64,000 nucleotides of DNA from Flavobacterium frigoritolerans. Its GTDB lineage: Bacteria; Bacteroidota; Bacteroidia; Flavobacteriales; Flavobacteriaceae. Under the pieces are notes generated by a model, which was not told the DNA's origin, made no database searches, and worked only from the letters and a program-made list of their open reading frames with translations. The position numbers and the translations under genes were made by a program. This document shows positions 41,191-50,481 of the stretch, piece after piece (within the stretch, counting starts at the first letter, position 1; each line of letters starts with the position of its first letter). The stretch covers positions 62,001 to 126,000 of the forward strand of contig NZ_JAOZEV010000010.1 of assembly GCF_025847275.1 (NCBI RefSeq), read 5' to 3'.

Positions 41191-42453
41191 ATGTCAATTA
41201 AAACAAAACAATATACCATTCACGAAGACTGGACAGTCGTTATTTTAGGATTTTTAATAATTGGGATATCTCTATTTATTTTTCTTCCAGAAGTTCCTGT
41301 ATTCAAGTGGGAAAATGCAACAGATTTATTAAACAATGTCTTTGATTCAGAGAATTTACAAATCATTGGATTACAATCTATATACCTTATTTCGATAGGA
41401 ACAATTGGCGCTTTTTTAACTGGAAAATCGGTAAAAAATTTCTTATTTGGCTTTCCAATTGTTTATGTATTAACCGTAATTGCTTTAATAATTGCTGGAA
41501 ACACGACGATAAAAGGATTCAATCTAGAAGCCGTAATTTTTAGTTTGATAATAGGTTTAGCCATTGGTAATTTTTTCAAACTCCCAGAATGGTTTCGTTC
41601 AGCACTTGCTACAGAAGTATTTGTAAAAATCGGATTGGTCATATTAGGCACAAGCGTCATTTTCTCCGACATTCTTAAAGCAGGTACATTAGGATTAGCT
41701 CAAGCTTTGGTAGTCGTATTATCCGTTTGGTACTTTGCCTTTTGGTTGTGCAAAAAACTAAAAGTCGATGATGAACTAACGATGATGATTTCTAGTGCCG
41801 TTTCTATTTGTGGCGTTTCTGCAGCAATTGCGACATCAGGCGCTATCAAAGGAGATTCTAAGAAACTATCCTATGTCATTTCGATGGTATTAGTAACTGC
41901 AATCCCCATGATGATATTTATGCCCATCATTGCCAAATATTTCAACTTTCCCGAAGAAGTAACTGGAGCTTGGTTAGGTGGTAGCATCGACACCTCGGGA
42001 GCAGTCGTAGCATCAGGTTCATTAGTAGGAGAAACGGCTCTAAAAATAAGTACAATTGTAAAATTCTCTCAAAATGTGTTATTAGGACTAGCCGCTTTTG
42101 CCATATCTGTTTACTGGACCTATACCCATAATAAATCAGCCGAAGCCGTAGCATCCAAACCTACATTGGGAGTTATTTGGGAACGTTTTCCAAAGTTTGT
42201 CATCGGTTTCATAGCCGCTTCGTTAGTTTTTTCGTTCCTGCTTACTCCCGAAGTTCGAGATCAAGTTAAGGATAGCTTAAAGAACCTACAAGGCATTTGG
42301 TTTGCTCTGGCATTTACAAGTATAGGACTAGAAACCAACTTTAAAGATTTGCTTAGCAACAACAGCAAAAAACCATTATATGCCTTTTTAATAGCACAAT
42401 TATTCAATGTAATCATTACGTTAATAATAGCCTTTTTACTTTTTAGTAAATAA
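41191..42453 (+). CDS. YeiH/UPF0324-type putative sulfate exporter
   Basis: 420 residues with about 10-12 membrane segments. Family blocks: IGLAIGNFFKLPEWFRSALATE, GTSVIFSDIL, SSAVSICGVSAAIATSGAIKG and GAWLGGSIDTSGAVVASGSL. The family is annotated as putative sulfate exporters, with little direct proof. Being in a sulfatase locus makes export or balancing of released sulfate or sulfite sensible. Confidence 0.87.
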   Translation: MSIKTKQYTIHEDWTVVILGFLIIGISLFIFLPEVPVFKWENATDLLNNVFDSENLQIIGLQSIYLISIGTIGAFLTGKSVKNFLFGFPIVYVLTVIALIIAGNTTIKGFNLEAVIFSLIIGLAIGNFFKLPEWFRSALATEVFVKIGLVILGTSVIFSDILKAGTLGLAQALVVVLSVWYFAFWLCKKLKVDDELTMMISSAVSICGVSAAIATSGAIKGDSKKLSYVISMVLVTAIPMMIFMPIIAKYFNFPEEVTGAWLGGSIDTSGAVVASGSLVGETALKISTIVKFSQNVLLGLAAFAISVYWTYTHNKSAEAVASKPTLGVIWERFPKFVIGFIAASLVFSFLLTPEVRDQVKDSLKNLQGIWFALAFTSIGLETNFKDLLSNNSKKPLYAFLIAQLFNVIITLIIAFLLFSK

Positions 42454-42458
42454 GCATA

Positions 42459-42602
42459 TTTTAAACACATAGAGACATAGAAAAACAAATTATAAAAAAG
42501 ACTTTTCACTCAAAATAAAACACATAGCTATGTTAAAAAATCATGATTTTCTATAAAACATCTTAAAATTCAATTTTAAATCTATGTCTCTATGTGTTAA
42601 AA
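42459..42602. repeat. Palindromic dispersed element, copy D
   Basis: Arms with core ACACATAGAGACATAG (42465-42480) and its exact complement (42582-42597). The centre keeps ACTTTTCACTCA and the palindrome ACACATAGCTATGT. Both arms carry the same G-for-A change, a compensated substitution relative to copies A and B. Confidence 0.85.
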
Positions 42603-42644
42603 AAAATACAGCTAATATTTACCAATTAAAAAACATCAATTAGA

Positions 42645-44288
42645 ATGAAAAAAATATTTATCACACTAAACCTGCTACTAACAACAGTTGTTTTAGTTCA
42701 GGCACAAACTAATCCTCAAAAACCAAACATTATCCTAATTATGGTAGATGATATGGGCTACTCCGATTTAGGAAATTATGGATCAGAAATAAAAACACCG
42801 AACCTCGATAAACTAGCCAAAGAAGGATTGCGATTACGAGAGTTTTACAACAACTCTATTTGTGCACCAACCAGAGCTTCCTTATTAACTGGACAATATC
42901 AGCATAAAGCAGGCGTTGGCTTCTTTGATGTAAATCTTGGCCTGCCAGCCTATCAAGGTTATTTAAACAAAGAATCATTGACCTTGGGAGAAGTTTTTCG
43001 TTCTGGAGGTTACAGTACTTTATTATCCGGAAAATGGCACGTAGGTTCTGAAGATCAAGTACAATGGCCAAACCAAAGAGGATTTGATAAATTTTACGGA
43101 ATACTAAAAGGAGCATCAAACTATTTTGATACCAAACCCTTACCATTCGGAAAAACACCCTATCCAGTAAAACTCATAAAAAATAATGTCGAATTACACC
43201 CAAAAGACGATTCGTATTATTTCACAGACGAAATAGGAAATAATGCCGTAACATTTCTAGAAGAACAAAATAAAGAAAACAAACCCTTCTTTTTGTATTT
43301 AGCCTTTACAGCACCACATTGGCCATTGCAAGCAAAACCTATAGATATTGCTAAATACAGAGGCAAATTTGATGACGGTTGGGATATTTTAAGAGAAAAA
43401 AGAATTCAGAAATTAAAAGAAAACGGAATCCTTCAAGCAGATCAAACCATTGGCCCAAGAGATCCCGAAGTACCAGAATGGAATAAACTAACGTATGACG
43501 AAAAACAATTCTGGAAAGCCAAAATGGAAGTTTACGCAGCAATGGTCGATAATATGGACCAGAATGTTGGGAAAATTTTAAATGAATTAAAAACACTAAA
43601 AAAAGACAAAAACACGCTAATAATTTTCATTTCTGATAATGGTGCGCAAGGCGGTTTCAATAGCTACAATCAATTAAACAGAAATCTTGTAAGAAACACA
43701 GGGCCAGTAGGAACATCAGGATCATTTGATTATCAGGAACAAAACTGGGCTTACTTATCTAATACTCCATTACAACAATATAAAAATAACATGCACGAAG
43801 GAGGTTTTAGTTCTCCATTTATTGCATGGTATCCATCGCAAATAAAAGCAGGAAGAATTGATAAAGGAACGGGGCATATCATAGACCTTGCCCCTACATT
43901 TTATGAATTAGCTGGAATAGAATATCCCAAAGAATATAATGGTGTGACAACAAACCCTTTGGTTGGGAGCAGTTTGTTACCTGTTTTGTTTAATAATGTT
44001 TCGCAGGTAAATCGAGGCACACCATTATTTTGGGAAAGAGCAGGAAACCGAGCTGTACGAGATGGCAAATGGAAACTAGTTTCGATATATCCATCATACG
44101 AATGGGAACTTTATAACATCGATACTGATAGAGGCGAAACCACCAATATAGCACAACAAAATCCTGGAATTGTAAATCAATTATCTGCAAAATATTTTGA
44201 ATGGGCCGATAAAACAGGAGTAGTAGAATACAGTAAATTCAAACTAAAAACCGAGGTAATGCCTGGTGGAAACCCTTTAAAGAAATAG
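42645..44288 (+). CDS. Type I sulfatase (formylglycine-dependent) 2
   Basis: 547 residues with signal peptide (cut near VQAQ, ~21). Formylglycine motif SICAPTRASLLTG with Cys73; calcium-binding Asp35-Asp36 in MVDDMGYSD; HVGSEDQ and SDNGAQGGF complete the active-site set. Arylsulfatase A-like length. Periplasmic. It follows repeat copy D and may have its own promoter, or be read from the upstream operon. Confidence 0.93.
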   Translation: MKKIFITLNLLLTTVVLVQAQTNPQKPNIILIMVDDMGYSDLGNYGSEIKTPNLDKLAKEGLRLREFYNNSICAPTRASLLTGQYQHKAGVGFFDVNLGLPAYQGYLNKESLTLGEVFRSGGYSTLLSGKWHVGSEDQVQWPNQRGFDKFYGILKGASNYFDTKPLPFGKTPYPVKLIKNNVELHPKDDSYYFTDEIGNNAVTFLEEQNKENKPFFLYLAFTAPHWPLQAKPIDIAKYRGKFDDGWDILREKRIQKLKENGILQADQTIGPRDPEVPEWNKLTYDEKQFWKAKMEVYAAMVDNMDQNVGKILNELKTLKKDKNTLIIFISDNGAQGGFNSYNQLNRNLVRNTGPVGTSGSFDYQEQNWAYLSNTPLQQYKNNMHEGGFSSPFIAWYPSQIKAGRIDKGTGHIIDLAPTFYELAGIEYPKEYNGVTTNPLVGSSLLPVLFNNVSQVNRGTPLFWERAGNRAVRDGKWKLVSIYPSYEWELYNIDTDRGETTNIAQQNPGIVNQLSAKYFEWADKTGVVEYSKFKLKTEVMPGGNPLKK

Positions 44289-44322
44289 TTGCTTTTTTTG
44301 ATATTTTAAGCAATTATAAACG

Positions 44323-44355
44323 AAAAGCGATAGTACTCAAACTATCGCTTTTTTA
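44323..44355 (+). terminator. Terminator after sulfatase 2
   Basis: AAAGCGATAGT pairs with ACTATCGCTTT around ACTCAA and is followed by six T. Strong; it probably ends the sulfatase operon. Confidence 0.9.
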
Positions 44356-44360
44356 TTTTT

Positions 44361-44444
44361 CAGGAGCAATCTCCTGCTGTACACTATATCTTTTTCTGTC
44401 AAAAAAAGCCAGAAAAAGGATGCCGTTCCCATCAGGGCTAGGCT
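44361..44444. repeat. GGGTC...AAAAGGAT-type dispersed repeat, divergent copy 2
   Basis: Shares ACTATATCTTTTTCTG, a self-complementary return arm CCAGAAAAAGGATGCCG and a CCCATCAGGGC end with the copies at 6415 and 63701. The stem sequence differs but complementarity is kept. Confidence 0.45.
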
Positions 44445-44456
44445 ATAAATTGTTAC

Positions 44457-45710
44457 TTATTTTTTAAAATCGTTAAGCGCTTTTTCTATAATAGCAAGAC
44501 AATCCTTAATTTGATCTTCGGTAATAACCAAAGGTGGAGCCAAACGAATTTTGTTTCCATGAGTAGGTTTAGCCAATAATCCGTAATCTCTAAATCTCAA
44601 ACAAATTTCCCAAGCAAGATCAGATTCTTCGTCGCAGTTAATTACAATTGCATTTAGCAAACCTTTTCCACGAACCAGAGTAATAAGGTTATTACGTTTT
44701 GCGATATCATTTAAACCATTACGCAAGATAATTCCCAAACGTTCTGCATTTTCAGATAAATTCTCATCTCTTACAACCTCAAGAGCTGCAATCGCAACAG
44801 CAGCAGCAACAGGATTTCCTCCAAAAGTCGAACCGTGTTGTCCTGGTTTAATAACGTTCATGATAACATCATTACACAATACAGCCGAAACAGGATATAC
44901 ACCACCAGATATTGCTTTACCTAAAATTAAAATATCAGGTTGCACATTTTCATGGTGTACTGCCAATAATTTTCCTGTACGAGCAATTCCCGTTTGAACT
45001 TCATCGGCAATAAATAAAACATTATGTTTTTCGCAAAGTGCTTTAGCTTTAGCCAAATATCCTTCAGAAGGAACATAAACCCCAGCTTCACCCTGAATTG
45101 GTTCAACAAGGAAACCAGCGATATTTTTAGATGATTCCAATACTTTTTCCAAAGCATCAAGATTATCATATTCTATTTTTATAAACCCAGCCGTATAAGG
45201 ACCAAAGTTCTTACGTGCGCTTTCATCATTAGAGAAAGAAATAATAGTAGTTGTTCTACCATGAAAATTATTCTCACAAACAATAATTTGTGCTTCATGC
45301 TCTGCAACTCCTTTTACTTCATATGCCCATTTACGACATAATTTAATAGCAGTTTCTACAGCTTCAGCACCAGTATTCATTGGTAAAACCTTATCAAAAC
45401 CAAAAAACTTAGTTACAAACTCTTCATAGTTTCCTAATTTATCATTGTAAAAAGCTCTTGAAGTCAGCGTTAATGTTTGTGCCTGATCTACCATTGCTTT
45501 CACAATTTTAGGATGACAATGTCCTTGATTTACCGCAGAATATGCCGATAAAAAATCATAATATTTCTTTCCATCAACATCCCATACATGAACCCCCTCA
45601 CCTCTTTCTAAAACTACCGGTAAAGGATGGTAATTATGAGCACCATATTTATTTTCTTTTTCGATTAATACATTAGATTTTGACGAAAGAATTTGTTGAA
45701 CTTGTTCCAT
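44457..45710 (-). CDS. rocD: Ornithine aminotransferase
   Basis: 417 residues, class III PLP aminotransferase; close to the ornithine-oxo-acid transaminase type ([45 protein letters not shown]). PLP Lys265 in [10 protein letters not shown], cofactor Asp in FIADEVQTG. Converts ornithine and 2-oxoglutarate to glutamate semialdehyde and glutamate in arginine catabolism. It diverges from an Lrp/AsnC regulator, 146 bp away. Confidence 0.94.
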   Translation of the reverse strand: MEQVQQILSSKSNVLIEKENKYGAHNYHPLPVVLERGEGVHVWDVDGKKYYDFLSAYSAVNQGHCHPKIVKAMVDQAQTLTLTSRAFYNDKLGNYEEFVTKFFGFDKVLPMNTGAEAVETAIKLCRKWAYEVKGVAEHEAQIIVCENNFHGRTTTIISFSNDESARKNFGPYTAGFIKIEYDNLDALEKVLESSKNIAGFLVEPIQGEAGVYVPSEGYLAKAKALCEKHNVLFIADEVQTGIARTGKLLAVHHENVQPDILILGKAISGGVYPVSAVLCNDVIMNVIKPGQHGSTFGGNPVAAAVAIAALEVVRDENLSENAERLGIILRNGLNDIAKRNNLITLVRGKGLLNAIVINCDEESDLAWEICLRFRDYGLLAKPTHGNKIRLAPPLVITEDQIKDCLAIIEKALNDFKK

Positions 45711-45776
45711 GATCTTTATTTTTAACTTTTTACAAAAATAAGACTATTTTTTAATTTTACAATAAAATTCAATACT

Positions 45777-45841
45777 TTTGACTTCATTAAGAGCCTAAAA
45801 AGTCAATTTAAACTTATTTACCCAAAATAAAGTCAATTTAA
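45777..45841. promoter_or_regulatory. Repeated AAGTCAA boxes between rocD and lrp
   Basis: AAAGTCAATTTAA occurs twice in direct orientation (45799-45811 and 45829-45841, 30 bp apart) and TTGACTT (the complement of AAGTCAA) once at 45777-45783. All lie between divergent rocD and the Lrp gene and may be binding sites for that regulator. Confidence 0.5.
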
Positions 45842-45856
45842 TTTAAAGCAAAACTC

Positions 45857-46309
45857 ATGGATTCATTAGACGAATTTGACATCAATATCATCAAACAATT
45901 AGAAAAAGACGGTCGAATGGCATATTCTGCAATTGCAACCAACTTAAAAATTTCTAATACAATGGTGCATCAGCGCATCAATCGTTTAATAGAACAAGGT
46001 GTATTATCAGGAATAAAACCAGTTGTAAATGAAAAAAAAATTGGGTATGATTGGGCATCATTTACAGGAATAACCCTCAATAAAGATTCCGATTCTGACA
46101 GAATAATCGAAGAATTAAAAAAAATTCCCGAAATCACCGAATGTTATTTTGTAACAGGTTCATTTACCCTTTACATAAAAATCATCGCCAAGAACCATGA
46201 GCACATGAGAAAAATACTCTACGAAAAAATCGATAGTATTCCAGGAATCGCTAAAACAGATTCTATTATAGAATTAGGTTGTGCCTTCAAGCGAAATGCA
46301 AGTTTATAA
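45857..46309 (+). CDS. Lrp/AsnC family regulator
   Basis: 150 residues. N-terminal helix-turn-helix (LDEFDINIIKQLEKDGRMAY, ISNTMVHQRINRLIEQG) and C-terminal RAM ligand domain (~65-145, EITECYFVTGSFTLYIKI). Normal length. Divergence from rocD suggests control of ornithine/arginine use, as in many proteobacterial and Gram-positive roc systems, though the effector is unknown. Confidence 0.92.
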   Translation: MDSLDEFDINIIKQLEKDGRMAYSAIATNLKISNTMVHQRINRLIEQGVLSGIKPVVNEKKIGYDWASFTGITLNKDSDSDRIIEELKKIPEITECYFVTGSFTLYIKIIAKNHEHMRKILYEKIDSIPGIAKTDSIIELGCAFKRNASL

Positions 46310-46354
46310 AAAATACATTAATTTCGGAGGAAACTTAATTATAGGTAAATCGAT

Positions 46355-48556
46355 ATGTCTTATTCTAAAAAAACAATTCAATTAGCGCTCCTTTTTTGCA
46401 GTTTTAGTATATCCATTTTTTCGCAAAATGTAAGCAAAAAAGAAATCAAAAAATTTCAGGAAATTGCACAAAAAGTTACCATAATTCGAGATAATTGGGG
46501 AATCCCGCATATCTATGGCAAAACAGATGCTGATGCAGTTTTTGGTTTAATGTATGCACAATGCGAAGATGATTTTAAGCGAATTGAGATGAATTATATT
46601 GAAAAACTAGGACGTCTTTCAGAAATAAAAGGACAATCAGTTTTATACAATGATCTGGAAATACGTCTTTTAATTGATACTCAAGAAGCAAAAGCAGATT
46701 ATAAAAAAGCACCAATCTGGCTCAAAAAACTTTTAAATAGTTATGCAGATGCTATCAATTTTTATTTATACAAACATCCAGAAGTAAAACCAGCTCTTTT
46801 AACTCGTTTCGAACCTTGGTTCCCTTTACTTTGGACCGACGGAAGTATTGGGGCAATAAGCACTGCCGATCTTACAACTGGTGAATTAAAAGCATTTTAT
46901 TCTGGAAACAATGACAAAGTAGCTTATCTAGAACGAGAAAAAAATGTACAAACAGGCTCAAACGGTTTTGCATTTTCACCATCAAAAACAGCTGACGGGA
47001 ATGCAATTTTATACATTAATCCTCATACAACTTTTTACTTTAGACCAGAAGTTCAGGTAACAAGTGAAGAAGGGCTAAATGTATATGGAGCAGTAACTTG
47101 GGGGCAATTTTTCGTTTACCAAGGTTTTAATGACTATTGCGGTTGGATGCACACATCATCAAATGTAGATGTTGCTGATATGTATGCCGAAAAAATTGTC
47201 ACTAAAAACGGAAAATTATTTTATGAATTCGATAAAAAACTACTACCTGTTGTCGAAAAATCAATTACAATAAACTATACTGAAAACGGAAAATTAATTC
47301 CTAAAAAATTCAAAACTTATTTTACCAATAACGGACCGATTATGGCCAAACGTAATGGGAAATGGATTAGTTTAAAATCAAATAATAGATCGATGACTAG
47401 CCTAATTCAGAGCTGGGTAAGAACAAAATCAACCAATTTTGAAGAGTATAAAAAAGCGATGGATTTAAAAGCTAATACTTCCAATAATACCGTTTATGCA
47501 GATAACAAAGGAAATATTGCCTATTGGCACGGCAATTTTATCCCAATAAGAGACAAAAACTACAATTGGGCAAAAGTCGTTGATGGTTCCATTTCATCAA
47601 CACAATGGAAAGGCCTTCATGAAGTAAATGAAACAGTACATATATACAATCCTATAAATGGCTGGCTTCAAAATTGTAATTCTACTCCCTATTCAGTAGC
47701 AGGAGAAAACAGTCCGAAAAAAGAAAACTATCTACCGTACATGGCACCTGATGGAGAAAATTTTAGAGGAATAAATGCCGTTCGCTTATTTAGTAAAGGA
47801 GATAACTATACATTAGACAAAGTAATTACCGATGGCTATGATAGTAAACTGTCTATATTTGAAATATTAATACCTGCTTTAGTCACTCATTTTGAAAAAG
47901 ACATCAAATTAACCGACTTAGAATACAGTGATTTATCTGAACCAATTTCGGTTCTAAAAAACTGGGATTATTATGCCAAAGAAAATTCTATAGCAACAAC
48001 ATTAGCAGTAGAATGGGCATATAAATTAGATCCAATTATCTTAAAAGCCTATATCGATGAAGGCGAATTGGATCAGGTTGAAAACACCATGAATTTTGCG
48101 AAAAATGCAACTGCAGCTCAATTAATCCCACAATTACAATCTGTCTTAAACGAACTAAAATCAAAATGGGGAACATGGAAAATAGCATGGGGCGAAATTA
48201 ACCGCTTTCAACGTTCTAACGGTGATATCGATTTAAAATATGACGATTCAAAACCAAGTTTACCAATTGCTTTTGGTCCAGGTTCATGGGGAAGCCTGCC
48301 ATCATTTAAAAGCAGTTATCAAAATGATTCTAAAAAACGTTACGGATATAATGGTAATAGTTTTGTTTGTGCAGTAGAATTTGGTACAAAAATAAAAGCG
48401 AAGTCATTATTAGCTGGAGGAAACAGTGGAGATCCTGCCTCAAAACATTTTACTGATCAAGCTGAAATGTATCAAAAAGGAGATTTTAAAGAAGTCTTAT
48501 TTTATAAAGAAGATGTTATAAAAAATGCAGAAAAAACCTATCATCCTGGTAAATAA
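46355..48556 (+). CDS. Penicillin acylase family N-terminal-nucleophile hydrolase
   Basis: 733 residues with signal peptide (~1-24). The alpha part carries VTIIRDNWGIPHIYGKTDADA; autoproteolysis is expected before Ser202 in QTGSNGF, which becomes the N-terminal nucleophile of the beta chain; NPHTTF follows at the oxyanion site. The family cleaves amides such as penicillins, acyl-homoserine lactones and cyclic lipopeptides. Periplasmic. It resembles the acylases used for acyl-homoserine lactone quenching; substrate unproven. Confidence 0.9.
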   Translation: MSYSKKTIQLALLFCSFSISIFSQNVSKKEIKKFQEIAQKVTIIRDNWGIPHIYGKTDADAVFGLMYAQCEDDFKRIEMNYIEKLGRLSEIKGQSVLYNDLEIRLLIDTQEAKADYKKAPIWLKKLLNSYADAINFYLYKHPEVKPALLTRFEPWFPLLWTDGSIGAISTADLTTGELKAFYSGNNDKVAYLEREKNVQTGSNGFAFSPSKTADGNAILYINPHTTFYFRPEVQVTSEEGLNVYGAVTWGQFFVYQGFNDYCGWMHTSSNVDVADMYAEKIVTKNGKLFYEFDKKLLPVVEKSITINYTENGKLIPKKFKTYFTNNGPIMAKRNGKWISLKSNNRSMTSLIQSWVRTKSTNFEEYKKAMDLKANTSNNTVYADNKGNIAYWHGNFIPIRDKNYNWAKVVDGSISSTQWKGLHEVNETVHIYNPINGWLQNCNSTPYSVAGENSPKKENYLPYMAPDGENFRGINAVRLFSKGDNYTLDKVITDGYDSKLSIFEILIPALVTHFEKDIKLTDLEYSDLSEPISVLKNWDYYAKENSIATTLAVEWAYKLDPIILKAYIDEGELDQVENTMNFAKNATAAQLIPQLQSVLNELKSKWGTWKIAWGEINRFQRSNGDIDLKYDDSKPSLPIAFGPGSWGSLPSFKSSYQNDSKKRYGYNGNSFVCAVEFGTKIKAKSLLAGGNSGDPASKHFTDQAEMYQKGDFKEVLFYKEDVIKNAEKTYHPGK

Positions 48557-48657
48557 TTTACATCCTAACAATCGGTTTATAAAAAACTTAGAAGAAATAC
48601 ATTTTGAAATTTTTTTGTAACATAAAATTTCTAATATTTGTTTAAATTTACGAAACT

Positions 48658-49431
48658 ATGAAAAAAATCCCCCTTCTCTTGTTCACTATTATACTTTTTT
48701 GTAACACCATGAACGCACAATTAAAACCAGTAAAGTATGCAGATGGAAGTCAGGTTTTAAACGGACTCGCCATTAATCCTACAACAAAAAGCAACGAAAA
48801 TCCAGGGATATTAATTCTTCCTGCTTGGAAAGGAATTGATACTGCATCCAAAGAAATTGCTGAGAATTTAGCTAATCTGGGGTATCATGTTTTTATTGCA
48901 GATATATACGGACAAGGAAACTATCCTAACGACAATACCGAAGCAGGCAAACTATCTGGATATTACAAGAGTAATTTTAGTATTTATCAAAATAGAATTA
49001 ATCTAGCTTTACAACAATTAGTAAAATCAGGAGCCAACGTTAATAATACTGTTATAATTGGATATTGTTTTGGAGGAACAGGTGCTCTTGAAGCTGCAAG
49101 AGGGCATCTTAATGTACAAGGAGTTGTTTCATTTCATGGTGGCTTAGGAAAAGATATTAAGCGACCAGCTCAGCCTATTACTGCAAAGGTTTTAGTTTGT
49201 CACGGTGCTGATGATCCATATGAATCAAAAGAGGAAATTAACTCTTTTCAACAAGAAATGCGTGATACTAGAGCCGATTGGCAAATGATTTATTATGCAA
49301 ATGCCGTACACTCATTTACCAATCCCGAAGCAGGAAATGATAATTCGAAGGGAGCAGCATATAATGAAAAAGCCGCTAAACGTTCATTTGAACATTTAAA
49401 ACTTTTCTTAAATGAAGTCTTGAAAAAATAA
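48658..49431 (+). CDS. Dienelactone hydrolase family protein (secreted)
   Basis: 257 residues, signal peptide to about NAQ (21). Alpha/beta-hydrolase fold with Cys nucleophile in GYCFGGTG, Asp in CHGADDPYE and His in NAVHSFTNP, the dienelactone hydrolase triad. The signal peptide is uncommon in cytoplasmic catabolic DLH enzymes but frequent in Bacteroidota homologues, whose substrate is not known. Confidence 0.9.
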   Translation: MKKIPLLLFTIILFCNTMNAQLKPVKYADGSQVLNGLAINPTTKSNENPGILILPAWKGIDTASKEIAENLANLGYHVFIADIYGQGNYPNDNTEAGKLSGYYKSNFSIYQNRINLALQQLVKSGANVNNTVIIGYCFGGTGALEAARGHLNVQGVVSFHGGLGKDIKRPAQPITAKVLVCHGADDPYESKEEINSFQQEMRDTRADWQMIYYANAVHSFTNPEAGNDNSKGAAYNEKAAKRSFEHLKLFLNEVLKK

Positions 49432-49473
49432 TTATAACTATCTCAAACCAAAAAATACCAAACCAATTTTTTT

Positions 49474-50475
49474 ATGTCAAAAAGTGCTTTAAGAAAAGAC
49501 AAAACCTGCCTGAATTGCAGACACGTTGTTGAACAAAAATTTTGTCCCAATTGTGGACAAGAAAACACTGATACTCGAAAAACATTCCACCATTTATTTA
49601 TTCACTTTTTCGAAGATTTAACGCATTATGAGAATGCTTTTTGGCGTACAATTAGAAATCTTTTATTTAAGCCATCCGCTCTAACCAAAGAATATCTTTC
49701 TGGAAAACGTTTGTCATATTTAGCACCTGTTCGATTATACATTTTTATCAGTTTTGTTACTTTTCTTTTAATTGCATTATTTCCCAATACAGTAACAGAG
49801 AATCTGACAAAAAGTGAAAAGGAAATTACATCCAATATCGAAAAAGCAAATACAAAAGAAGTTAAAAAATGGAATGAAAAATCCTATTTTAAGTCGAAAA
49901 CAGTCGATAAGTCATATTTTAAGCTGAAAACAATGAAAGAGATCGATTCCATTCAAAAATATGGGAAAGAAAAAGAAAAACTTAATGAATTACAATACTG
50001 GATTTATGAGAAAGCTGCCCACGTGACAGAAACTAACACTAAAAAGGAAATCATTGAAAAGTTTATCGAATCTTTTGTTCATAATATCCCAAAGATTCTT
50101 TTCATCATAATGCCGTTTTTCGCTTTCTTCTTGTGGATTTTTCATAACAAAAAGAAATGGTACTATTTTGATCACGGAATTTTTACTTTGCATTATTTTT
50201 CATTTTTGCTGCTCATGTTTCTCATTTTGTTCATTACAGAAAAATTATTTGGATTACTCGGTTCATCTAGTCTTTTGAGCTTTATTTCAGGCATTATACA
50301 TTTTGCAGGAATAGTTTGGATGTGTTATTATTTTTATCCGGCACATCATCGTTTTTATGGAGAAACAAGATTCGTTTCCTTTGTCAAAAGTGTAGCATTA
50401 TTCTTTATCAACTTCTTCTTTATAGTATTTTTACTAACATTCTATATTCTATATACATTTATAAATTTACACTAA
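49474..50475 (+). CDS. DUF3667 membrane protein with zinc ribbon
   Basis: 333 residues. N-terminal CLNCRHVVEQKFCPNCGQ is a four-Cys zinc ribbon; then FHHLFIHFFEDLTHYENAFW and LLFKPSALTKEYLSGKR, the DUF3667 core, followed by one membrane segment (~85-105), a charged loop of about 100 residues, and three or four more membrane segments. Function unknown. It is 6 bp before the M28 peptidase gene, so the two are cotranscribed. Confidence 0.88.
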   Translation: MSKSALRKDKTCLNCRHVVEQKFCPNCGQENTDTRKTFHHLFIHFFEDLTHYENAFWRTIRNLLFKPSALTKEYLSGKRLSYLAPVRLYIFISFVTFLLIALFPNTVTENLTKSEKEITSNIEKANTKEVKKWNEKSYFKSKTVDKSYFKLKTMKEIDSIQKYGKEKEKLNELQYWIYEKAAHVTETNTKKEIIEKFIESFVHNIPKILFIIMPFFAFFLWIFHNKKKWYYFDHGIFTLHYFSFLLLMFLILFITEKLFGLLGSSSLLSFISGIIHFAGIVWMCYYFYPAHHRFYGETRFVSFVKSVALFFINFFFIVFLLTFYILYTFINLH

Positions 50476-50481
50476 CAAAAA

